Shown here piece by piece: positions 1-8,835 of a stretch of DNA of 64,000 bases. Position numbers and translations under genes: made by a program. Location of the stretch: positions 1 to 64,000 of the forward strand of contig JAIQGL010000015.1 of NCBI GenBank assembly GCA_020072585.1. The letters are read 5' to 3'. The notes below the pieces were generated by a model that did no database searches, was not told the origin of the DNA, and was given only the letters and a program-made list of their open reading frames with translations. Source of the stretch: Terriglobia bacterium. Lineage in GTDB: Bacteria > Acidobacteriota > Terriglobia > Terriglobales > Acidobacteriaceae. The first letter of the stretch is position 1. Each line of letters opens with the position of its first letter.

Positions 1-65
1 TTGCCGGGCGTTTTGGGTTCGACCAATGATTTCAGCATCTCCCACTGCACATCAGTCAGTTCCAT
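1..65 (-). mobile_element. IS5-type transposase, N-terminal fragment cut by window edge
   Basis: On the minus strand an ATG at 65-63 opens a frame that stays open to base 1 and begins MELTDVQWEMLKSLVEP. The pattern LTDxQWxxLxxLxP is the usual N-terminus of IS5/IS1182-group transposases (DUF4096-type helix-turn-helix). Only about 21 residues are visible, so the family is recognised but not the specific element. The rest of the element lies outside the window to the left. Confidence 0.6.
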
Positions 66-115
66 AGTTACAGATGTGCCTGTAAATTCAACTCCGCGCA
101 ATTACTTAGTGCGAT

Positions 116-134
116 ACCTATTTATGAGATAGGT
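116..134. repeat. Short inverted repeat between transposase and tautomerase
   Basis: Six-base arms ACCTAT and ATAGGT are separated by 7 bases, just beyond the stop of the tautomerase gene and about 50 bp before the transposase start. It could be a weak terminator for the tautomerase gene or part of the IS terminal repeat. The other IS end is not visible, so I cannot decide. Confidence 0.35.
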
Positions 135-135
135 T

Positions 136-357
136 CTAGCCTTTTCCTGACGCCACAGCTTTGATTGCTTCTGTGGTCAAGGGTTCTCCGCCTAGGCCCC
201 ACTCTCCACTCCTGACTTCTTCAACGACCACCCAAATAACCTGCCGCATATTTTCCCCTGCAATGGAAACCACGGCATCAGTTAGCTTAACAATCATTTC
301 GTGTTTTTGTTTGGGTGTAAAGACGCCCTCGACCAGACTAACCTGAATTAAAGGCAT
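136..357 (-). CDS. 4-oxalocrotonate tautomerase family protein
   Basis: This 73-residue protein starts MPLIQVSLVEG. After removal of Met, Pro1 is the catalytic base of the 4-oxalocrotonate tautomerase family, and the length matches the 60-75 residue small members. The family keto-enol tautomerises or dehalogenates unsaturated acids, often ring-cleavage products. The start at 357 is preceded by a strong GGAGGAG ribosome site; a longer upstream extension in the same frame has no such support. It is the last gene on the minus strand before the IS fragment. The true substrate is unknown; its place beside tryptophan/anthranilate genes suggests a catabolic role. Confidence 0.8.
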   Translation of the reverse strand: MPLIQVSLVEGVFTPKQKHEMIVKLTDAVVSIAGENMRQVIWVVVEEVRSGEWGLGGEPLTTEAIKAVASGKG

Positions 358-510
358 TTGCTCTCCTCCTGTGCGTTTCGTCCCTCGCGTCATGCGCGCC
401 CCGGTCTCGGATCGGACTGACCTCACTTTCATTTGCCGAAACAGCAGCCCCTTCGGTCCCGGAAGCAAAATCTGAAGAGGCTGCCATTCCCTTGGGTCTG
501 AGTTGCCGCC

Positions 511-1122
511 TCACTCAGAGGTTTTGCCGATAAACTGCTCGCAGGAAACATTGGGGTGCCAGTTCACGAACGCGCCGTTGGGATTATCCTTCCAAGCCCA
601 GACATGCAACGTGTAGAACGCCGGGAGCCCAAAGCGGTTGGGCTTTTCAAACAAATGAAAAAACTGGCCCATGAGCTGCGGCGGCCCCTCCGGATGCTTC
701 GCATCCCATGCGTCGGCAAAAACCAGATAGTCTGCGCCGAGCAGCCGCAGGCGTCCGTCTGAAGTTGGCTCGTAGATCACGATCTGCGGGCGCGTGGCGT
801 CCAATACGCCGGTCTTGTTTATTTCGTCCAGCAGATCCATGTTCGTGAAGTGGAGCCCCATTGCTCCCGAATCGGGGCCGCTCACGCAGCCGAATAGAAG
901 GTGATAATGAGCTCTTTCAGCTTCAGCCACGTCCTTAAAGCGTTCGGTCGAGTCCCGGACAATTTTGATTAGATTCTTCTGGTTTGGAGTCAGTTCGTTG
1001 TTTTGCATTGTCGAGGTGTGTGAGTGCGCACCTTGCGCCAGAGCGCGCCCGGAACCGGCGCTCAAGAGAATGAGAGCGATCATGGAATACAGGAATTTCG
1101 TCACAAATTGTTTCACTTTCAT
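511..1122 (-). CDS. Exported protein of unknown function
   Basis: The product is 203 residues with a clear Sec signal peptide: MKVKQF, a hydrophobic stretch to about residue 22, then a likely cleavage near GRALA-QG. The mature part is soluble, with a His-containing N-terminal segment (GAHSHTS) and an aromatic-rich C-terminus (HVWAWKDNP). I chose the start at 1122 because AGGAGAAGG lies just upstream and it places the signal peptide at the N-terminus. I do not recognise the family. It lies downstream of the tryptophan dioxygenase gene on the same strand, about 340 bp away, so it may be separately transcribed. Confidence 0.7.
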   Translation of the reverse strand: MKVKQFVTKFLYSMIALILLSAGSGRALAQGAHSHTSTMQNNELTPNQKNLIKIVRDSTERFKDVAEAERAHYHLLFGCVSGPDSGAMGLHFTNMDLLDEINKTGVLDATRPQIVIYEPTSDGRLRLLGADYLVFADAWDAKHPEGPPQLMGQFFHLFEKPNRFGLPAFYTLHVWAWKDNPNGAFVNWHPNVSCEQFIGKTSE

Positions 1123-1462
1123 CGAGAAACCTTCTCCTAAGTTCATTTCGGGTTGCCAGCCTCAGCTCGGCCGCGTGTCCGGCCTGTGCCCGTGTCATCA
1201 AGGTATCTTCCGCAGGCAGTTGCGTCATGATGGCGCAATGAAAAATCCATGAAAACTAATACCGCTGGGAGACCCGCTCGGTTAGATTGCATTGATAACA
1301 GCATCTAAAATCGTTGGGAATTCTGGTGATTCTGCGAAGGCTGGGACGTTTATGTTCTTGTCATCGAACATACTGAAGTGAAGTGAGTGAGCATTTGCGT
1401 CAGTGGCTTGTTCGGAATAAATACCGCTCGCAGGTGCTGGCCACGCCGCCCTATGATTTTCT
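1123..1462. other. Gap without a convincing gene
   Basis: About 340 bp lie between the dioxygenase stop and the exported-protein start. An 82-codon minus-strand frame (1282-1530) overlaps the dioxygenase 3' end but has no ribosome site and no recognisable features. I see no terminator hairpin or repeat. Confidence 0.4.
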
Positions 1463-2167
1463 TTAGCTCGATGTATTTGCGTTAGCGGTAATCTGGTTCC
1501 GCAAATCCCAAAGCTCGCGATACGCGACATGTTGCATACGCTGTTGCAGGACCTCCACGGGCGTCCCCATGGTCCCGATCACGCCGCCGCCGATGATCCG
1601 TTGCGCCAGCTTGAGGTGATGAAAGCGGAATAACTGCATGCGCTCATCGAAGTCCAGCATACGTTCGGCCACGTCGTGCAGAGCAAAGAACTCTTCATGC
1701 CGACGATAGACGTCGTCCGCCGTCAGGCCTTTGTCCGTCAGGTGTTCCTGAAACGCATCGCCGATCCGGGGTGCTATGTGAAGCAGGGAGAGGAATCCCG
1801 GCGAATCCAATCCGCTGCCGTGTCCCAGACCGGCCCGAATGATGTGGTAGTCGTAAGGCGTGATTGTCTCCAGAATGTGCAGCAGCGCGATTGGGTGCTC
1901 AAGCATGGCGTTAGCGCGGCGCATGAGGCGTGCCGAGTTCTGATAATTTCCTGCAATCAGTGCCACACGGGCCCGCTCCAGTTCCCAACTCGCTCCTTTC
2001 ATCAGTAACTCTGAAGACTGATGGACCACCTGAAAGGTAAGCTCGTCGGGGTGCGAAAGCTCCTCTGCGGGTGTCTGCAGAGAAAGCAGCTCGTCGGTGC
2101 GAAGGTATCGTTCGTAGTCGGTGGCGCCTTTGCCTTCAAGGATGGGCTTGTGGAAATCTTTCACCAT
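1463..2167 (-). CDS. kynA: Tryptophan 2,3-dioxygenase family protein
   Basis: The 234-residue protein carries family signatures: YLRTDELLSLQ near residue 22, the helix DELTFQVVHQSSELLMK, a GHGSGLDSPGF segment that replaces the usual R-x-SGFQS, and the heme-helix region with HHLKLAQRIIGGG followed by GTMGTP. These enzymes are cytosolic heme proteins that open the indole ring of tryptophan to N-formylkynurenine. It is shorter than the classical 280-300 residue enzymes, and its divergent motifs place it in a variant subgroup, so the substrate could be another indole. ATG 2167 is preferred over an in-frame ATG at 2218, which lacks a ribosome site. A kynureninase gene is not in the window. Confidence 0.75.
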   Translation of the reverse strand: MVKDFHKPILEGKGATDYERYLRTDELLSLQTPAEELSHPDELTFQVVHQSSELLMKGASWELERARVALIAGNYQNSARLMRRANAMLEHPIALLHILETITPYDYHIIRAGLGHGSGLDSPGFLSLLHIAPRIGDAFQEHLTDKGLTADDVYRRHEEFFALHDVAERMLDFDERMQLFRFHHLKLAQRIIGGGVIGTMGTPVEVLQQRMQHVAYRELWDLRNQITANANTSS

Positions 2168-2351
2168 AGGATCATCGGCTCCTCGGGCTGTTGACGCGAT
2201 CACAGTCGTGACTGGCATCGAACGAGCGCAACGTCGCAGCTTTCACGAGCGCATAGAACAATCATATCAAGTTCATTGCCCGGGAGTTGTCGCTCGGGAC
2301 GGGCCGTTGCTTCAACATCGTTGTGACTCAACAAGTGTTGGAAGGAAGGGG

Positions 2352-2837
2352 CTAAGCGTCCTGCCGGCGAAGGAAGCCTATGATCATCCCGGCCAGAGCA
2401 GCTGTCAGTATGGCGGAACCCAGAATTGCAACAGCCTTGGGGATGGGGCCATGACTCCAGGTCTCTAACAAGACGCCAAGAGGGAAGAGTACGGAGCCAA
2501 GCAACAGAATCCAGGCCAGGAGCAACTTCCATTTCTCAGAAAATCCGACGTGATCCAGTCCTATCGCCAGAACCATGAGCAGCATTGCCAAGCCGATCCA
2601 GTGCCCGTGAACGTCCACCTGGCGGTCATAGGCGTACTTTGCCTGGCGGTACTGAACAAGAGCCTGGTCTCCAGTGGCCGGGTTTCTTTCGGCCGCCGCC
2701 TGGAAGGCTGAAGCGAGCGAATGGCCGATCCCATCCAGCGCCTGGTGCTCGGCGAATACCGCGTACCACAGACCGTAGCTCATCCCCAGTATGGCCAGGG
2801 CGATGCCGCCGCATAAGAGGAGTTGTCTAGCGTTCAT
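2352..2837 (-). CDS. Four-helix membrane protein, single HxH module
   Basis: This 161-residue membrane protein has four hydrophobic segments (about 5-28, 79-98, 106-124 and 134-156). It is one copy of the module found twice in its upstream neighbour: a His after helix 1 (H31), then a D-x-HxH at the start of helix 2 (H77, H79), and a later LFPLGVLLE motif. The ATG at 2837 overlaps the neighbour's stop by 4 bp, so the two are translationally coupled. The conserved histidines suggest heme or metal binding, as in heme-copper-oxidase-like or NnrS-like proteins, but I cannot assign the family. Confidence 0.75.
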   Translation of the reverse strand: MNARQLLLCGGIALAILGMSYGLWYAVFAEHQALDGIGHSLASAFQAAAERNPATGDQALVQYRQAKYAYDRQVDVHGHWIGLAMLLMVLAIGLDHVGFSEKWKLLLAWILLLGSVLFPLGVLLETWSHGPIPKAVAILGSAILTAALAGMIIGFLRRQDA

Positions 2838-3952
2838 GGTTGCGCTTCCTTCGCCATGGCGTCAACGCTACCGGTGTAGCGCAGAATACCGATCCACATG
2901 GCCAGCAAAGACAGGATCACCAACAGCCCGCCGAAATCCGCAACTCCCCCGGCGAGCAGTCCATATTTCATCTCCATGAGTACGCAGACCGGCAGCAAGA
3001 GTGATCCGGAAAGCAAGACTCCCGCCCAGCGGCGCTTCCACACATCGCGGAGTTGCACGTAAGGCTGAAAGAAGGCCAGCAGCATTGCGAGCAGTCCGAA
3101 CTCGATGATGTGAGCGTGTGCTGCGATCTTGACTGCTTTGTCTCCCTGAAGCTGTCCATAAGCGGCCAGGGCCTGATTGATTTGTGCTGGATTCCGTGCG
3201 GCGGCTCCTGAACTCATCTGCGCGAGGATGGTGTAGTCTTCAGCTTCATGGCGGTAGAGATCAACACCCGCGTAGTACGCACCGTGAAGGAAGCCGGCGA
3301 GAACAAGACCGAGGCCTCCCGCAAGCAGCCACCGTGACGCCGTGCTACGTTCGCGCAGAAATTGGTCAGGCGGCGACGGCTGTTTCACACGAAAATACTG
3401 ACCGATACCAGCCAGATAGCTGAGCGTCGCAACCAGCACCAGCAGGCCGCCCAGATCGGCAAAGATACTGGCCCAGCCGATGTCCCGGAGCGGGCTGTAC
3501 GCCAGGCCGACATAGTGAATCAGAAAGACGCCAACCGGCAACAGCACTCCACCGAACACCAGCAGCCATGCTAGACGCCGTCGGATGGCTTCAGAGAATT
3601 TCACCCAGGGCTGTGCCAGTGCCAGCAACAGCGCCAGGTATCCGAAAGTGGTAAGGTGAACATGCGTATCCACCTTGGTGCCCCGGTTCTCAAGAAATTC
3701 GCCGGTGCTTTTGAAATGCGCGGCAACCGCAGCGGTATCGCCCGCCTCGGCAGCATGAGCGGCCGCGGCCAAGCTGGCGCCCACGCGCGCGGCATTCTGA
3801 TGCAGCACGAACACGGCAAAGATATCGCCAAAGACCATTCCTGCGAGAATCATCCCAATACCCGCAAGAGTCAGAAGTCGACGCGTGCTCAACCATTGAA
3901 ACGCCGTTCGGTCCCATTGCGTCGAGGCAATCAACGGTTCGGGTGTGGCCAT
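2834..3952 (-). CDS. Eight-helix membrane protein with two HxH modules
   Basis: This 372-residue protein is an internal duplication. Module A spans about 23-187 and module B about 206-367. Each has a His at the end of helix 1 (H51; H235), an HxH pair 44-46 residues later (H97/H99; H279/H281), and a matching LLPVGVFLI / LLPVCVLME segment in helix 3. A soluble Ala-rich stretch of about 35 residues precedes each HxH. It is first in a minus-strand unit, overlaps the single-module gene by ATGA, and is divergent from the aminobenzoate-CoA ligase. I infer a membrane heme or metal protein, perhaps in electron transfer; no function is proven. Confidence 0.8.
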   Translation of the reverse strand: MATPEPLIASTQWDRTAFQWLSTRRLLTLAGIGMILAGMVFGDIFAVFVLHQNAARVGASLAAAAHAAEAGDTAAVAAHFKSTGEFLENRGTKVDTHVHLTTFGYLALLLALAQPWVKFSEAIRRRLAWLLVFGGVLLPVGVFLIHYVGLAYSPLRDIGWASIFADLGGLLVLVATLSYLAGIGQYFRVKQPSPPDQFLRERSTASRWLLAGGLGLVLAGFLHGAYYAGVDLYRHEAEDYTILAQMSSGAAARNPAQINQALAAYGQLQGDKAVKIAAHAHIIEFGLLAMLLAFFQPYVQLRDVWKRRWAGVLLSGSLLLPVCVLMEMKYGLLAGGVADFGGLLVILSLLAMWIGILRYTGSVDAMAKEAQP

Positions 3953-4055
3953 GTGGGATATCCTAGGGCAAGGTAAAATCTTTTGTGCCCGCTGACCGCG
4001 GCCGGAGGAACCCGGGCGAACAGGGCCCTGTCTGGACCGTAGACTAGAGTGTAAA

Positions 4056-4082
4056 GTTGAATACTTTAGGTGTCAATTATCT
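4056..4082 (+). promoter_or_regulatory. Candidate MarR operator, copy 1
   Basis: This 27-bp element lies in the divergent region between the HxH membrane genes and the CoA ligase. It matches 20 of 27 bases of the element at 16319-16345, including 16 of 18 in the right part, TTTAGxTGTCAAxTATCT. It contains a partial inverted repeat, TTGA...TCAA. It ends 77 bp before the ligase ATG. The MarR gene in the 9-gene operon is the obvious candidate partner; this is inference. Confidence 0.45.
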
Positions 4083-4159
4083 GGATAGCGCCGAAGAGAG
4101 ACATGCCGGGCCCCGGTGAATGACGCCCTGAATCCGTTACCCATGGCCCGACGTGAGCA

Positions 4160-5869
4160 ATGTCAAACACTAGACAGAAGTCATCATCCAAGCCGGCACG
4201 TCCCGCGTTGAATGAGGACACAGGGCTTAGCGTGCCAAGCGCACATGTTGATACCTTTGCCCGAGAACACTTGCCACCCAAAGAATCCTGGCCGGTGATG
4301 AAGGGCTATAGTGCCGGGAGCCTCGAGTACCCCGCAGTTCTGAACGCGGCGGTGGAGCTGCTTGATCGCAACGTCGAAAGCGGCTCTGGTTCGACCGCCT
4401 GCGTGCTCACTGATAGCGGCGTATGGAGTTACCAAAGACTGCTGGAGTTTGCCAACCGTTTTGCCAACCTCCTGGTGAGCCAGGGACTGGTGCCGGGCGA
4501 GCGCGTCCTGTTGCGAGATACCAACACTCCTATGCTGGCGGCATGCTGGTTCGCCGTCCTCAAAGCAGGAGGTATCGCCGTAACCACGATGCCGCAACTC
4601 CGCACTCAGGAACTGGCGGCGATGGCGCTCAAGGCCAGAATCAAATACGCGCTCTGCGCCCGCGAATACTCGGCAGAGCTCAGCAAGGCGCAACAAACAG
4701 CCCCGGTGCTGGAGAAAGTCATCCTCTATGACAACCTCTCTGGCGCGGACGTTCCGGCGCTGCTCACAGGCCATTCTGCTGAGTTCACTAATATCGCTAC
4801 GTTGCAGGATGACGTTGCCCTGATCGCCTTCAGTTCAGGCACAACAGGTGAGCCCAAGGCGACCATGCATTTCCATCGCGACCTGCTGGCTGTCTGTGAC
4901 ACATTTTCGAAACACATACTCAAGCCGCAAGCACAAGACATCTTCTGCGGCAGCCCGCCGCTGGCCTTTACTTTTGGGCTGGGCGGCTTGTTGCTCTTTC
5001 CCATGCGGGCGGGCGCCTGCACGCTGCTGCTGCCGAAGGTGAGCGCCGAAGGACTGCTTCAGGCCATCGAGCGGCACCGGTGCACAATCTGTTTTACAGC
5101 GCCCACGCTCTACCGCAGCATGTTCGAACTGGCGCCCCGCTTCAACCTGGCGTCGCTCAAGAAATGTGTCTCAGCGGGAGAACGCCTCCCGTTGGCGGTG
5201 TTCGAGGCGTGGCACAAGGAAACAGGACTCAGGATTATCGACGGTATTGGATCAACGGAGATGCTGCACATCTTCATTTCTGCCGCAGGCGACGACATAC
5301 GGCCCGGGGCAACAGGGAAGCCGGTGCCTGGGTACGAGGCCCGGGTTGTGGATGAAGCTGGCCGTCCCCTTACGGCGAATACAGTAGGACGCCTGGTTGT
5401 TAGGGGACCCACGGGCTGCCGGTATCTCCAAGCACCTGAACACCAGCGCAAGTATGTGCAGGATGGATGGAACATGACTGGCGACTTATACCGCATGGAC
5501 GCCGACGGCTACTTCTGGTACGAAGGGCGGACCGATGACCTGATTGTGAGTGCCGGGTACAAGATTTCGGCCGTCGAGATTGAAGCAGCGCTCATGGGCC
5601 ATCCCAACGTGGCGGAGTGCGCGGTGATTGGCGTGCCCAGCGAGGAGCGCGGTGAGATCGTGAAGGCCTTCGTGGTCCTCCAGGGAGAGATAACTGCGAG
5701 TGATCAGCTGCGGCGCGAACTGCAGGACTATGTGAAGTCACAGATCGCGCCGTATAAGTATCCGCGAGCCATTGAGTTCGTGGCTGAGTTGCCGCATACG
5801 TCCACGGGGAAGCTGCAGCGTTCGCGTTTGCGTGAGCAGGAACGGCAGAAGCGGTCCTCGTCCGCCTAG
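4160..5869 (+). CDS. abmG: 2-aminobenzoate-CoA (benzoate-CoA family) ligase
   Basis: This 569-residue ANL-superfamily enzyme activates an aromatic carboxylate to the CoA thioester through an acyl-AMP. Visible motifs are the P-loop-like FSSGTTGEPK (about residues 226-235), the A5-type GIGSTEM, the TGD motif, and the C-terminal STGKLQRSRL with the catalytic Lys. The segment DTFAREHLPPKESWP near residue 31 is typical of 2-aminobenzoate/benzoate-CoA ligases. It is on the plus strand, convergent with the operon that processes its likely product 2-aminobenzoyl-CoA. Benzoate could also be a substrate, which would feed the bcr operon at 28.7 kb. Gene naming follows the Azoarcus evansii abm genes. Confidence 0.85.
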   Translation: MSNTRQKSSSKPARPALNEDTGLSVPSAHVDTFAREHLPPKESWPVMKGYSAGSLEYPAVLNAAVELLDRNVESGSGSTACVLTDSGVWSYQRLLEFANRFANLLVSQGLVPGERVLLRDTNTPMLAACWFAVLKAGGIAVTTMPQLRTQELAAMALKARIKYALCAREYSAELSKAQQTAPVLEKVILYDNLSGADVPALLTGHSAEFTNIATLQDDVALIAFSSGTTGEPKATMHFHRDLLAVCDTFSKHILKPQAQDIFCGSPPLAFTFGLGGLLLFPMRAGACTLLLPKVSAEGLLQAIERHRCTICFTAPTLYRSMFELAPRFNLASLKKCVSAGERLPLAVFEAWHKETGLRIIDGIGSTEMLHIFISAAGDDIRPGATGKPVPGYEARVVDEAGRPLTANTVGRLVVRGPTGCRYLQAPEHQRKYVQDGWNMTGDLYRMDADGYFWYEGRTDDLIVSAGYKISAVEIEAALMGHPNVAECAVIGVPSEERGEIVKAFVVLQGEITASDQLRRELQDYVKSQIAPYKYPRAIEFVAELPHTSTGKLQRSRLREQERQKRSSSA

Positions 5870-5889
5870 CCCACCCCACACTGGAGCTG

Positions 5890-6282
5890 CTAGTCGGGCA
5901 CCACTGCGGTGACCTCGATCTCCACGCGCGCGTTGGCCTCAATCAGCCCTGACACTTCCACCACGGTCATGGCGGGATAGTGCCGGCCGATGATCTCGCG
6001 GTAGGCCACGCCCATTTCCTTCGCTGCCGCCATGTATTCGTTCTTGTCGAGCACATACCAGGTCATGCGGGCAATGTGCTCAGGTTTGGCTTGTGCCTGG
6101 TTCAAGATCTCAACGATGTTCCGCAGTGCCTGGCGAACCTGCGACGCAAAATCGAGCGCAGCAAATTCTCCCTGGGCATTCCAGCCGACAATGCCACTCA
6201 GGAAGACCAGGCTGCCGCGGGTGGCCACGCCGTTGGCGTAACCTTTGGGCCGCGGCCAATTCGGTGGTTGCAGAAATTTCAT
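5890..6282 (-). CDS. RidA/YjgF-family protein, probably non-deaminase type
   Basis: The 130-residue product has the RidA fold: the start MKFLQPPNWPRPKGYANGV, the central SGIVGWNAQG region and the C-terminal VEVSGLIEANARVEIEV. True RidA enamine/imine deaminases carry an Arg in a PARS-type segment; here it reads HYPAMTVVEV, so that Arg is absent and simple imine hydrolysis is doubtful. Last gene of the 9-gene operon. RidA-like proteins recur in aminobenzoyl-CoA clusters, where an amino group must be removed as an imine or enamine. ATG 6282 has GGGAGCGAG directly upstream and is preferred over 6300. Confidence 0.85.
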   Translation of the reverse strand: MKFLQPPNWPRPKGYANGVATRGSLVFLSGIVGWNAQGEFAALDFASQVRQALRNIVEILNQAQAKPEHIARMTWYVLDKNEYMAAAKEMGVAYREIIGRHYPAMTVVEVSGLIEANARVEIEVTAVVPD

Positions 6283-6324
6283 CTCGCTCCCAATCTCCAA
6301 GAGTACTCTCAGATGGACATCAGT

Positions 6325-6789
6325 TCAGCCGGAAACGACGAAAGCTTTGATCCTGCTGCGCAGTGCCTTAGGCAATGGCATTGCCCGAATGGCTTGCCGG
6401 TCCATCAATACCAGCACAACCTTCCCGCGCACGCGATCGGTCTGGTCCGGCCCGCAAAGCACAATGTCAGCACTGATCGAGCTGGTGCCGACGCTGCGCA
6501 CAAACAAGTTCGCTGTAAGGACTTCACCGAGGCGGCATGGAGCAATGAAGTCGGCTTCAAGGTGCACCGTCGGCAGGCCCCAGCCGCGCTTGATCACGAT
6601 ATCGTCAAAGGAAAAGTTTAGGCCGGCGCTGCACCAGTCTTCCACAAGATTGTTGAACATCTCCAGGAGCCGGGGATAGAAAACGATTCCCGCCGGATCG
6701 CAATCGGCAAAGCGCACCAATACTTCGGTCTTGAACGATGGGGTCGCGCGGGAGGAAGACGGGATAGCTGTATGCTGCGCGTCAGCCAC
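6325..6789 (-). CDS. Acyl-CoA thioesterase, 4HBT hot-dog family
   Basis: This hot-dog-fold protein of about 154 residues has the signature [15 protein letters not shown], whose Asp is the catalytic position of 4-hydroxybenzoyl-CoA thioesterases, and the matching [16 protein letters not shown] segment. It would hydrolyse an aromatic or alicyclic acyl-CoA, perhaps to rescue CoA from dead-end 2-aminobenzoyl-CoA products. The only well-placed start is GTG 6789, preceded by GAGGG; it overlaps the acyl-CoA dehydrogenase stop by 8 bp. An alternative ATG at 6834 lies inside the upstream gene. The substrate is inferred only from the operon. Confidence 0.82.
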   Translation of the reverse strand: MADAQHTAIPSSSRATPSFKTEVLVRFADCDPAGIVFYPRLLEMFNNLVEDWCSAGLNFSFDDIVIKRGWGLPTVHLEADFIAPCRLGEVLTANLFVRSVGTSSISADIVLCGPDQTDRVRGKVVLVLMDRQAIRAMPLPKALRSRIKAFVVSG

Positions 6790-7981
6790 GCTGGCCCTCA
6801 CTTGCCTTGTGGGCTTTGATAATGCCACGTGCAATGATCAATTGCTGTACCTCAGTGGCGCCTTCATAAATTCGTAACGGCCGGATCTCACGATAGAGGC
6901 GCTCCACCGTCTGCTCGCTTACCACGCCCAGAGCGCCAAAAATCTGCACGGCGGAATCAATGGCCTGCTGCGCAATCTCCGTCGCGGTCATCTTTGCCAT
7001 GGCCGCTTCCACGGTCACTGGCTGGCCCATGTCTTTGAGCCAGGCCGCACGATAGGTCAGAAGCGCCGCGCAGTCGATGTCCGTTGCCATCTTCGCCAGC
7101 TTGGCCTGCGTCAACTGGAAGTCGGCCAGCACCTGGCCGAACATCGTGCGGGACGTGGAACGCGACAAGGCTTCATGCAATGCATGCCGTGCGAAGCCGA
7201 GGGCCGCGGCCGCAACTGAGGATCGAAAGATGTCGAGCGTGGACATAGCGATCTTGAACCCCTGGCCTGGATCTCCCAGGCGCTGGCCCGCGGGAATCCT
7301 GCAGTCTTTGAACGCCAGCCGCGCAAGCGGATGTGGAGACATCACTTCAATGCGCTCCGCGATCTCAAGGCCTGGCGTGGCAGCGTCCACGATAAAAGCA
7401 GAGATGCCCTTGGCGCCGGCTTCTTCGCCGGTGCGCGCAAACAAGAGATAGAAGTCAGCAATGCCGCCATTGGATATCCAGGTCTTTTCCCCGGTGATCA
7501 GGTAGGAGTCGCCGTCTTTCCTGGCCGAGCACTGGAGCGCCGCGACATCCGAGCCAGCATCAGGCTCTGATATGGCGAACGCTGCGATTGCGGAGCCGCT
7601 GGCCACACAAGGAAGATAGCGTTGCTTCTGCTCATGGTTTCCGAAGAGGGAAATTGCTCCCGAACCCAGCCCCTGCATGGCAAAGGCAAAATCGGCGAGG
7701 CCGGAATGGCGGGCAAGGGTCTCACGGATCAGACAGACTGCACGAGTATCAATGGTGTCGGCGGAAGCTCCGTACTCGGCGCCGCCAATGGCGTACTTCA
7801 ACCAGCCGCCCTCTCCCAGTTGGCGCACAATTTTGCGGCAGGCGTCATCCACTGCGCGCACAGAGTGGTCCTCAAGAGGCTCGCCAGCGAGGACTCGGCC
7901 AGCCCAGCGGTCCAGATCTGCAGCCAGCGCCTTGTGGCGTGGCTCCAGAAAAGGCCAGTCAAGATGGCTGCTGTTGGTCAT
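6782..7981 (-). CDS. Acyl-CoA dehydrogenase
   Basis: This 399-residue enzyme matches the usual length of FAD acyl-CoA dehydrogenases. Signatures are [12 protein letters not shown] (about 130), [11 protein letters not shown] (about 165) and, at the C-terminus, [18 protein letters not shown] with the catalytic Glu. It transfers electrons from an alpha,beta-saturated acyl-CoA to ETF in the cytosol. It starts 2 bp after the hydratase stop. In the 2-aminobenzoyl-CoA pathway an acyl-CoA dehydrogenase acts in the beta-oxidation-like steps after ring reduction. The exact substrate, alicyclic or ring-opened, cannot be read from the sequence. Confidence 0.9.
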   Translation of the reverse strand: MTNSSHLDWPFLEPRHKALAADLDRWAGRVLAGEPLEDHSVRAVDDACRKIVRQLGEGGWLKYAIGGAEYGASADTIDTRAVCLIRETLARHSGLADFAFAMQGLGSGAISLFGNHEQKQRYLPCVASGSAIAAFAISEPDAGSDVAALQCSARKDGDSYLITGEKTWISNGGIADFYLLFARTGEEAGAKGISAFIVDAATPGLEIAERIEVMSPHPLARLAFKDCRIPAGQRLGDPGQGFKIAMSTLDIFRSSVAAAALGFARHALHEALSRSTSRTMFGQVLADFQLTQAKLAKMATDIDCAALLTYRAAWLKDMGQPVTVEAAMAKMTATEIAQQAIDSAVQIFGALGVVSEQTVERLYREIRPLRIYEGATEVQQLIIARGIIKAHKASEGQRG

Positions 7982-7983
7982 CC

Positions 7984-8835
7984 TTAATCTCCCTTGAATA
8001 CGGGTTTTTGCTTGGCTACAAAGGCCTGATACGCGCGATCAAAATCGTTGGTCGCCATGCAAATGGCCTGCGCCTGCGCTTCTGCTTCGATGGCCTCGTC
8101 CAGCCCCATGTTCCATTCCTGGTGCAGCATCTTCTTGGTCATTCCATGGGCAAAGGTGGGACCCGATGCAAGTTCGGCAGCCAGTTCCATCGCGCCGGCC
8201 AGCAGTGCTTCCGGCGCGCACAGGCGATTGAGGAAGCCCCAGCGTTCGGCTTCATCTCCGGCCATGCTGCGGCCGGTGAATAAGAGTTCGGCAGCGCGGC
8301 CCTGCCCGATGATCCTGGGCAGTATGGCGCACGCTCCCATGTCACAACCGGCGAGGCCCACACGGGTGAAGAGAAAGGCGGTCTTGCTGCGTGCCGTGCC
8401 CAGGCGAACGTCGGACGCCATGGCCAGGATCGCACCTGCTCCGGCACAAATGCCGTCGATGGCTGCGATGATCGGCTGCGGGCAGGCTCGCATGGCCTTG
8501 ACCAGATCGCCGGTCATACGCGTGAAGGCGAGCAAACCGGGCATGTCCAGCGCCGTGAGCGGGCCGATGATCTCATGCACATCGCCGCCCGAACAGAAAT
8601 TATCGCCAGCTCCGGTCAATACCACAGCCTTCACATCCGTTGCCAGCGCCATGGCGCGGAACAGGTCGCGCAGTTCCGCATACGATGCGAAGGTCAACGG
8701 GTTTTTGCGATCGGGCCGGTCCAGCGTGATGCAGGCCACGCCGTCTTTAAACCTGTATTTGAAATGCTGCGCGGAGTAGTCCGCCAGCACACCACCGCCA
8801 AATGCCGGACGGGCTGATTTGTTTCCGTCGTTCAT
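7984..8835 (-). CDS. Enoyl-CoA hydratase/isomerase family protein
   Basis: The 283-residue crotonase-fold protein shows the first oxyanion-hole segment [15 protein letters not shown] and the second, [21 protein letters not shown]. Its C-terminus, [16 protein letters not shown], is the usual family ending. It could hydrate a double bond or open the ring of the cyclic oxo-acyl-CoA made by the monooxygenase/reductase; both activities occur in the family. ATG 8835 overlaps the MarR stop by 4 bp and has a GGAGGGG ribosome site, so the regulator and hydratase are coupled. A longer upstream reading frame lies inside the MarR gene and is rejected. Confidence 0.88.
   Translation of the reverse strand: MNDGNKSARPAFGGGVLADYSAQHFKYRFKDGVACITLDRPDRKNPLTFASYAELRDLFRAMALATDVKAVVLTGAGDNFCSGGDVHEIIGPLTALDMPGLLAFTRMTGDLVKAMRACPQPIIAAIDGICAGAGAILAMASDVRLGTARSKTAFLFTRVGLAGCDMGACAILPRIIGQGRAAELLFTGRSMAGDEAERWGFLNRLCAPEALLAGAMELAAELASGPTFAHGMTKKMLHQEWNMGLDEAIEAEAQAQAICMATNDFDRAYQAFVAKQKPVFKGD

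Noticed and set aside
935-1228. 97-codon minus frame overlapping the exported-protein start
   Set aside because: Out of frame with the signal-peptide protein, no ribosome site; it is a shadow.
1282-1530. 82-codon minus frame at the end of the tryptophan dioxygenase gene
   Set aside because: Overlaps the dioxygenase 3' end, no ribosome site, no recognisable motif.
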